From assembly GCA_009840695.1 (NCBI GenBank), contig VXNG01000012.1, positions 1 to 5,317 of the forward strand: a stretch of DNA of 5,317 bases, given 5' to 3'. Shown piece by piece: positions 1 to 5,317 of this stretch (positions within the stretch are counted from its first letter, which is position 1; every line of letters starts with the position of its first letter). The notes below the pieces were generated by a model, which searched no databases, had not been told where the DNA came from, and saw only the letters and a list, made by a program, of their open reading frames with translations. The position numbers and the translations under genes are program-made. This DNA comes from Acidimicrobiaceae bacterium (GTDB lineage: Bacteria > Actinomycetota > Acidimicrobiia > Acidimicrobiales > Aldehydirespiratoraceae).

Positions 1-1
1 C

Positions 2-340
2 ATCGAGGACCTTCTCGACCGCACAGAGTCCAAGTTCGTGCTCGTGACTCTGGCTGCCATGAGAAGCCGCGAGATCACGAACTATCTCGGTCAGCTCGGC
101 GGTGGAATCGGAGCGTCCGTGCCGCCTCAGGTGATCTCCACATCCTCCAAGCCGCTGTCGATCGCCCTCGAGGAAGTCGCGGCAGGCAAGATCGAAGCGG
201 TCGAGGTGGACCCCGATGCCGAGGCTGCAGAGGCCGTCGAGGACCCGGAGATGCTGGCCCAGCAGGGGGACTCTTCCGAGGGCGCTCATCTGCAGGACGT
301 CAGCGACCCGGAGGGCACCCGGCAGACCCCGACGCCATGA
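2..340 (+). CDS. rpoZ: RNA polymerase omega subunit, 3' part (5' end outside window)
   Basis: Small RNA polymerase subunit that clamps the C-terminal part of beta-prime and helps assemble core enzyme. The frame is open from base 2, so the start lies upstream of the window; 112 codons are visible before the TGA at 338-340. Visible residues 1-31 (IEDLLDRTESKFVLV, then AAMRSREITNYLGQL) match the omega core, whose usual form is DELL...SKYALV..AAKRARQIN.YY.QL. PLSIALEEVAAGKI at visible residues 51-64 matches the conserved PLSIALREI segment. An internal ATG at 59 is not the start, because it would cut the conserved core. The last 45 or so residues form an acidic, Ala/Glu/Asp-rich low-complexity tail longer than in typical omega. 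The stop overlaps the coaBC start (ATGA), so the two genes are translationally coupled. The gene upstream in actinobacteria is often gmk, but that is out of view. Confidence 0.9.
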   Translation: MEDLLDRTESKFVLVTLAAMRSREITNYLGQLGGGIGASVPPQVISTSSKPLSIALEEVAAGKIEAVEVDPDAEAAEAVEDPEMLAQQGDSSEGAHLQDVSDPEGTRQTPTP

Positions 341-1535
341 GCCCGGTCCGAGGCCGGTGCATCGTGCTCGGTGTGACCGGCGGCATAGCCGCGTACAAGG
401 CAGCGGAGGTGTGCCGCCGGCTGGTCGGTGCTGGCGCTCATGTAGTGCCCGTGCTCACGGCCGGAGCGCTGCGGATGGTGGGCGAGACCACCTTCTCGGC
501 CCTGGCTTCGGAGCCGGCCGTCACGTCACTTTGGAACGATCCCTCCTCGGCGATCCCGCACACCAGTCTCGGTCAGCGAGCCGACGCGATCGTCGTGTGC
601 CCGGCCACGGCCCGCCTGATCTCGGATCTGCGTGCGGGCCGTTCCGGCGACGTTCTCACCGCCACCCTGCTCGCCACTCGGGCGCCGGTGATAGTGGCTC
701 CTGCCATGCATACCGAGATGTGGGAGCAGCCGTCGGTACAGGACAATGTTGCAGTGCTGGGCGAGCGCGGCGTGACCATCGTGGGCCCGGTGGAGGGTCC
801 GCTCGCGGGCTCCGACATCGGAGCGGGACGGATGGCGGAGCCAGCCGACATTGTGGTCGAGATCGAGGCAGTTCTCACTCCCCAGGTCCTGGCCGGCCGG
901 CGGGTGCTGGTCACCTCCGGCGGGACCCGCGAGCCCATAGATGCGGTGCGCTACGTCGGCAACCGTTCGTCGGGCAAGCAGGGCGCGGCCGTTGCGAGCG
1001 AAGCGGCCGCCCGCGGAGCCGAAGTCGTGCTCGTTACCACGGAACCCGATCGCGCTCCGGCTGCGGCTCGGGTAGTGGTGGTGGAGACGGCCGCCGAGAT
1101 GGCCTCGGCCGTCGAGTTGGAGGCTCCTGGTGCCGACGCGGTGGTGATGGCCGCTGCGGTCGCTGACTTCCGGCCGGCGCGCCCCGCAGGCACCAAGCTC
1201 AAGAAGGGCCAAGGCGTGCCGGCGCTCGAGTTGGAGCCCACCCGCGACATCCTGGCGTCGCTGGGCGCCTCCAAGCCGCCCGGCCAGGTGCTGGTCGGCT
1301 TCGCGGCCGAGACCGAGGATCTCGAGACCAACGCGCTCAGCAAGCTGCGCAGCAAGAACCTTGACGTGATCGTGGCTAATGATGTCTCCAAGGAGCACGT
1401 CGGCTTCGGCTACGACACCAACGAGATAGTGATGTACACCGCCGACGGTGCACGCCACCATGTCCCCTTGACCACCAAGCAGGAAGCGGCCCGGGCCGTG
1501 CTCGACACGGTTGCCGCGCTAATGCCGGAGGCCCC

Positions 1536-1539
<4 letters not shown>
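337..1539 (+). CDS. coaBC: Bifunctional phosphopantothenoylcysteine decarboxylase / phosphopantothenate-cysteine ligase
   Basis: Cytosolic enzyme for two consecutive steps of coenzyme A synthesis. CoaB joins 4'-phosphopantothenate to cysteine using CTP, and the FMN-dependent CoaC decarboxylates the product to 4'-phosphopantetheine. At 400 residues it has the usual length. The CoaC part (about 1-180) shows the flavin-binding [10 protein letters not shown] (13-22), the catalytic His75 in [16 protein letters not shown] (122-129) and GSDIGAGRM (158-166). The CoaB part (about 187-397) shows [20 protein letters not shown] from 193, AAAVADFRP (272-280), KLKK (287-290), GFAAETEDL (321-329) and ANDVS (347-351). 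Compared with the E. coli enzyme as I recall it, Asn125 is His and Cys158 is Gly. I believe both are common in actinobacterial CoaBC. The ATG at 337 gives the normal short lead into the VTGG motif. A GGAGGG at 310-315 is too far away to be a good ribosome site, so translation probably depends on coupling from rpoZ. Confidence 0.96.
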
Positions 1540-2717
<1,178 letters not shown>

Positions 2718-2763
2718 GTTCCGGCTCGCAGGGCCAACTCTCCTTCGAGGAGTCCCCGGAGGG

Positions 2764-2781
2764 TCGAGAGGAGCCTCTCGA
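2764..2781. repeat. Perfect 8-base inverted repeat in the metK-priA gap
   Basis: The 119-base stretch between metK and priA (2718-2836) contains TCGAGAGG (2764-2771) and its reverse complement CCTCTCGA (2774-2781), separated by AG. As RNA this gives a 7-base-pair stem with a GAGC loop. A second, looser pairing is possible between CCTTCGAGG (2742-2750) and CCTCTCGAAGG (2774-2784). There is no T-run after either, so it is not a convincing intrinsic terminator. It could be an RNA processing site, an operator or chance in G+C-rich DNA. No clear -10/-35 pair is visible, so I expect priA to be transcribed from the upstream operon. Confidence 0.5.
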
Positions 2782-2836
2782 AGGTCGAGCCGTTTCCGCC
2801 GAGGCTGTCCAAAGGGGGGTCGACGGCGGGGGAGAG

Positions 2837-4576
2837 GTGTTGGTCGTTCGGGTGCTACCCGACGTCGTGCGACTCGACAAGGAGTTTGACTACGCGGTTC
2901 CTGCGGCCTGGCAGGCCGACGGGCGGGCCGAGCGCGTGGGGGTGGGCTCGATAGTGCGCATCAAGCTCGGCAGTCGCCGGTTGCGGGGCTGGGTGACGGC
3001 GGTGGCGGTAGATCCGCCGGAGGACATGGGGCTCCAACCGCTGGCGCAGCTGTCCGGCATGGGGCCGCCTGCCGATGTCGTGAGCCTGGCCCGATGGGCC
3101 GCGTGGCGCTGGGCCGGGAGCACGGTGCATCTGCTGCGCGCCGCGTCGCCGCCCCGGGTGGTCTCTGGACCGGCACCGGCTCGGGTCGCCGCGGGCACGC
3201 AGGAGGGCACGCCCCAGCCGTACGGCGACTTGTTCGAGCGTCCCGCTGGGGTGACGGTGCTGCGATGCCCTCCCGCTGACGGGGGAATGGAGGTGGCTAG
3301 GGCGGCTGCTCGCCTAGGCGACGCCCTGATCGTCGTTCCCAGCCTCGGCGACGCCCGCAGGATCGCACGCGGACTGAGACGTGACGGCGTGCGGGTCGCT
3401 CTCGGCTTCGACGACTGGGCCGTTGCCGCCGCGGGCGCAACGGTGGTCGGAACCCGTACCGCGGTATGGCTGCCCATGCCGCGCCTGGCCGCGGTCGCCG
3501 TGCTCGATGAGCACTCCGAGGCCCTCCAGAGTGAGCAGACACCCACATGGCACGCCCGCGAGGTGGCCGTGGAGCGGGCTCGGCGCGCCATGGTGCCGGC
3601 GGTGCTGGTGTCGCCGGTCCCGACGCTGGAGGCGCTCGAGGCCGGCGAGCTTCGGACGGCCGGCCGGGCAGCCGAGCGCGACGGCTGGCCGGCGGTCGAT
3701 GTGCTCGACCGCCGCCTCGACGATCCGGTGCGGTCCGGGCTCTTTGCCGAGGGTCTGCGTGACCGCTTGGTGGCTGCCCAGGACAGGGTGGCGGTGGTGC
3801 TCAACCGCAAGGGCCGGGCCCGGCTCCTGGCCTGCAGGGCATGTGGCGAGCTGGCCCGCTCCGCCGACGGCCGCGTGCCCATGCGGCTCATGGACGACGA
3901 GTTGGTGGCCGCCGACGGCAGCGAGCGCCGCCCGGTGGTGTGCGCTGCGTGCGGATCGACGGTCCTGCGCAACCTGCGCATAGGCGTGACCCGGGCCCGC
4001 GAGGAGCTGGCCGCGCTGGCGGGCGAGCCGGTGGGGGAGCTGACCGCCGACTCCGGCAGCCTGGGCGAGGAGCGGATCATGATCGGCACCGAGGCCGTGC
4101 TCTGGCGGATGTCGTCGGCGGCCATGGTCGTGTTCCTCGACTTCGATCAGGAGCTCGTGGCGCCCCTCCAGCGGACGGCGGAGCAGGCGCTGGCCCTGCT
4201 GGCCCGGGGTGCCCGGCTCGTGGGCGGACGCCGGGGCGGTGGCCGGCTGGTGGTGCAGACTCGCCAGCCCGACCATCCGGTGGTGCGGGCCGCGGTGCTG
4301 GCCGATCCGTCCATAGCGGCCGCGGCGGAGAGCGGGCGCCGCCGGGAGCTGGGCCTGCCGCCCTACGGTGCTCAGGCCAAGGTCTCCGGCCCCGGTGCAG
4401 AGGCCTTCATCGCGGCGCTCAAGGAAGTTGGCGACACCGCGGTGAGCATCCGCGGCCCCCGCGACGACCAGTACCTGCTGCGGGCCCCGACCCACGAGCC
4501 GCTTCTCGACCTGTTGGCCGCCACCCCGCGGCCCCCGGAGCGCCTGCGAGTCGAGGTCGACCCCCTGCGCGTCTGA
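2837..4576 (+). CDS. priA: Primosomal protein N' (replication restart protein PriA), actinobacterial helicase-dead type
   Basis: Replication-restart factor that recognises stalled forks and helps reload the replisome. The N-terminal DNA-binding part has VVRVLPDVVRLDKEFDYAVP (3-22). The middle follows the PriA helicase fold: LIVVPSLGDARRIA (164-177), VVGTRTAVWLPMPRLAAVAV (203-222), TPTWHAREVAVERA (235-248), LVSPVPTLEAL (257-267) and NRKGRA (323-328). The C-terminal part has VVQTRQPDHPVVRA (472-485) and RRELGLPPY (502-510). The ATPase signatures are lost: the Walker A region reads CPPADGGME (144-152) with no GSGKT, and the DEAH position is LDEHS (223-227). Actinobacterial PriA is known to lack helicase motifs. 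Only four zinc-type cysteines remain (CRAC 333-336, CAAC 369-372) against eight in canonical PriA. At 579 residues it is shorter than most relatives (about 650 or more). GTG 2837 follows GGGGGAG (2828-2834) by 2 bases; TTG 2840 would have better spacing. Confidence 0.92.
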   Translation: MLVVRVLPDVVRLDKEFDYAVPAAWQADGRAERVGVGSIVRIKLGSRRLRGWVTAVAVDPPEDMGLQPLAQLSGMGPPADVVSLARWAAWRWAGSTVHLLRAASPPRVVSGPAPARVAAGTQEGTPQPYGDLFERPAGVTVLRCPPADGGMEVARAAARLGDALIVVPSLGDARRIARGLRRDGVRVALGFDDWAVAAAGATVVGTRTAVWLPMPRLAAVAVLDEHSEALQSEQTPTWHAREVAVERARRAMVPAVLVSPVPTLEALEAGELRTAGRAAERDGWPAVDVLDRRLDDPVRSGLFAEGLRDRLVAAQDRVAVVLNRKGRARLLACRACGELARSADGRVPMRLMDDELVAADGSERRPVVCAACGSTVLRNLRIGVTRAREELAALAGEPVGELTADSGSLGEERIMIGTEAVLWRMSSAAMVVFLDFDQELVAPLQRTAEQALALLARGARLVGGRRGGGRLVVQTRQPDHPVVRAAVLADPSIAAAAESGRRRELGLPPYGAQAKVSGPGAEAFIAALKEVGDTAVSIRGPRDDQYLLRAPTHEPLLDLLAATPRPPERLRVEVDPLRV

Positions 4577-4590
4577 CGAGCCGTGGCTCC

Positions 4591-4626
4591 CATTGTCATA
4601 CGCAGTATGCTCTGCGTATGACAATG
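4591..4626. promoter_or_regulatory. Perfect 36-base palindrome: operator over the antitoxin promoter and start codon
   Basis: Left arm CATTGTCATACGCAG (4591-4605) and right arm CTGCGTATGACAATG (4612-4626) are exact reverse complements around a 6-base centre, TATGCT. The palindrome starts 14 bases after the priA stop and covers both possible start codons of the antitoxin gene (4618 and 4624). Ribbon-helix-helix antitoxins usually repress their own promoter, alone or with toxin, by binding such palindromes, so this is the expected operator. The motif GTATG or its complement CATAC occurs three times (4597-4601, 4605-4609, 4616-4620). As RNA from priA read-through, the palindrome would form a stable hairpin that hides the start codon. 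Confidence 0.8.
4606..4618 (+). promoter_or_regulatory. Probable -10 element of a leaderless promoter for the toxin-antitoxin genes
   Basis: TATGCT (4606-4611) fits the TANNNT -10 consensus. It is followed by six bases and then the A of ATG at 4618, the spacing expected if transcription starts at that A. No Shine-Dalgarno-like sequence lies upstream of either ATG 4618 or ATG 4624, which fits leaderless translation, common in actinobacteria. No good -35 is seen: GTGGCT at 4583-4588 has the right distance but poor sequence, and TTGTCA at 4593-4598 is too close. The start of transcription is inferred. Confidence 0.55.
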
Positions 4627-4869
4627 CTCAGCTTCAGAGTCGATCCTGCCGAGGCCGCTCGGGCGCGCGAGATGGCCCACGCCCTTGGCATCCCGCAATC
4701 AGAGATGATCCGCGATGCCCTGCGGCGCCATCTCAATGCGCTCAGCGCGCCGCGAGACGCTGCCGCCTACGAGGCGAATCCGATCGGCTCGGAGGAACTG
4801 TCACTGACCAAGGTCGAACACTGGGCCCCGGCCGAAGACTGGTCCGATTGGTCCGATGCGCCGCGGTGA
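4618..4869 (+). CDS. mazE: Ribbon-helix-helix antitoxin, MazE2-like
   Basis: Antitoxin of a type II module: a small DNA-binding protein that neutralises the MazF-type toxin encoded next to it and probably represses the shared promoter. From ATG 4618 it has 83 residues. The N-terminal half is a ribbon-helix-helix domain: a beta strand LSFRVDP (4-10), a first helix about 11-22, the turn LGIPQSE (23-29) and a second helix MIRDALRRHLNAL (30-42). The C-terminal tail is acidic and Trp-rich (HWAPAEDWSDWSDA, 68-81), as expected for the part that inserts into the toxin. From memory it closely resembles Mycobacterium tuberculosis MazE2 (Rv0660c), which begins MLSFR. That similarity favours ATG 4624 (81 residues), while promoter spacing favours 4618. 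The gene lies 41 bases after priA, has its own promoter and overlaps the toxin gene by 14 bases. Confidence 0.88.
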   Translation: MTMLSFRVDPAEAARAREMAHALGIPQSEMIRDALRRHLNALSAPRDAAAYEANPIGSEELSLTKVEHWAPAEDWSDWSDAPR

Positions 4870-5164
4870 GATCTGGTTCGCTGCCGCCCCCGGCGGTGAT
4901 CGGCCCGTGCTTGTGCTCACTCGCGACCCCGTCGCGGATCGCATCGACGCAGTGGTCGTGGCAGCGCTCACGAGAACCCGCCGAGGCTTGATCTCGGAGT
5001 TGCCCCTGACAGCGGCTTCTGATGGCGTGCCGTCGGATTGCGTTGTCAACTTCGACACCGTTCACACGCTGCCTAGAGAGGCATTCCGCCGGCAGGTGGC
5101 CACGCTCGATCCTGCCCGGCTGGAAGAGGCCTGCTACGCCCTCCGAGCCGCCACTGGCTGTTGA
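4856..5164 (+). CDS. mazF: MazF/PemK-family endoribonuclease toxin, MazF2-like
   Basis: Toxin of the module: MazF-family enzymes cut RNA at short specific sequences and stop growth unless bound by antitoxin. The cleavage site of this protein cannot be read from sequence. At 102 residues it has normal size. Family features in order: MRRGEIWFAA (1-10, first strand), GGDRPVLVLTRDP (13-25, with Arg16 in the place of the catalytic arginine), VVVAALTRTRRG (33-44, with Thr39 in the place of the catalytic threonine), and PSDCVVNFDTVHTLP (59-73, conserved D.VVN.D strand). The C-terminal helix is LDPARLEEACYALRAATGC (84-102). From memory it is very close to M. tuberculosis MazF2 (Rv0659c), also 102 residues. 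The ATG at 4856 lies inside the end of the antitoxin gene and has no clear ribosome site, so translation is likely coupled, which keeps toxin below antitoxin. All key residues seem intact. Confidence 0.92.
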   Translation: MRRGEIWFAAAPGGDRPVLVLTRDPVADRIDAVVVAALTRTRRGLISELPLTAASDGVPSDCVVNFDTVHTLPREAFRRQVATLDPARLEEACYALRAATGC

Positions 5165-5210
5165 CCGAGGTGGACTCGCTACGGGTCTGAGCGGCGGTCG
5201 AGGCTTTTCG

Positions 5211-5257
5211 TTCTTGATGTAGTTGTTCCTCTCTGGTGAGGTCAACTACATCAAGAA
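5211..5257. repeat. 15-base inverted repeat (stem-loop) between convergent genes; possible bidirectional terminator
   Basis: TTCTTGATGTAGTTG (5211-5225) and CAACTACATCAAGAA (5243-5257) are exact reverse complements around a 17-base loop. Inside the loop, CCTC (5228-5231) can pair with GAGG (5238-5241), lengthening the hairpin past a small bulge. It stands 46 bases after the toxin stop and spans the stop codon of the probable minus-strand gene, a position that suits termination of both. Against a classical intrinsic terminator: no T-run follows on either strand. The arms are only one-third G+C, far below the surroundings, so an operator or an imported repeat element is also possible. Confidence 0.6.
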
Positions 5258-5317
5258 ATTCCGGCGGGGCCTTGCGTCCATTGCTGGCGGCGAGCCTCGT
5301 ACATGGCGATGGCGGCC
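5251..5317 (-). CDS. C-terminal end of an unidentified convergent gene (start outside window)
   Basis: Reading the minus strand from the window edge (first full codon 5316-5314), one frame is open for 21 codons to a TGA at 5253-5251. It includes AIAMYEARRQQWTQG and has mostly G or C at third positions (15 of 21). The AIAMYEARR stretch is reminiscent of the final helix of GGDEF diguanylate cyclase domains (commonly AD.AMYEAKR.GR), but the family's aspartate and GR are missing, and so short a fragment cannot decide it. It converges on the toxin gene, and its stop sits in the right arm of the 5211-5257 hairpin. A plus-strand frame over the same bases is also open, so coding on this strand is likely rather than certain. 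Confidence 0.35.
   Translation of the reverse strand, partial: AAIAMYEARRQQWTQGPAGIS

Noticed and set aside
216..1166. 316-codon plus-strand frame overlapping rpoZ and coaBC
   Set aside because: Arg/Gly/Ser-rich translation typical of an off-frame reading of a G+C-rich gene; coaBC is unmistakable in the other frame.
2718..2836. SAM riboswitch or intrinsic terminator after metK
   Set aside because: The stretch is short, has only one compact inverted repeat and no T-run, and none of the conserved SAM aptamer helices could be recognised.
4593..4598. TTGTCA as the -35 box of the antitoxin promoter
   Set aside because: Only 7 bases separate it from TATGCT; a normal spacer is about 17. It is explained as part of the palindrome arm.
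3314..4624. 436-codon open frame on the minus strand opposite priA, beginning in the palindrome
   Set aside because: Its start codon is only the mirror image of the antitoxin start in the palindrome. The product is Gln/His/Arg-rich low complexity, while PriA motifs fill the plus strand.
4591..5257. The two palindromes as matching terminal repeats of a mobile element around the toxin-antitoxin genes
   Set aside because: The arm sequences are unrelated to each other, no target-site duplication is visible, and there is no transposase or integrase gene.

Overview
The window comes from a bacterial chromosome with high G+C content and strong G/C preference at third codon positions. The gene order rpoZ-coaBC-metK-priA, the actinobacterial type of CoaBC and a helicase-dead PriA all point to an actinobacterium. 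A deep-branching lineage such as Acidimicrobiia is a guess from general appearance, not something the sequence proves.

Positions 1-4576 form a co-directional housekeeping block on the plus strand. It starts with the 3' part of rpoZ (RNA polymerase omega subunit). This runs by an ATGA stop/start overlap into coaBC (two steps of coenzyme A synthesis), which runs by a GTGA overlap into metK (S-adenosylmethionine synthetase). After a 119-base gap that holds a short perfect inverted repeat comes priA, a replication-restart protein of the actinobacterial type with its ATPase motifs eroded. The first three genes are almost certainly one translationally coupled operon, and priA is probably read from the same transcript.

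Positions 4591-5164 hold a separate, compact toxin-antitoxin module closely resembling mycobacterial MazEF2: a ribbon-helix-helix antitoxin followed, with a 14-base overlap, by a MazF/PemK-type endoribonuclease. It begins in a perfect 36-base palindrome (15-base arms, 6-base centre). The centre is a TATGCT -10-like hexamer placed so that transcription would start at the A of the first ATG. I read this as a leaderless, autorepressed promoter; it is the most informative non-coding signal in the window.

Positions 5165-5317 contain a second, AT-rich 15-base inverted repeat with a 17-base loop and, on the minus strand, what looks like the last 21 codons of a convergent gene whose stop codon lies inside the repeat. 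The module therefore seems to sit between the end of the housekeeping operon and a convergent gene. I did not find an undescribed multi-gene system. The points most worth checking are the palindromic leaderless promoter of the antitoxin, the reduced zinc site and dead ATPase of PriA, and the terminal hairpin.
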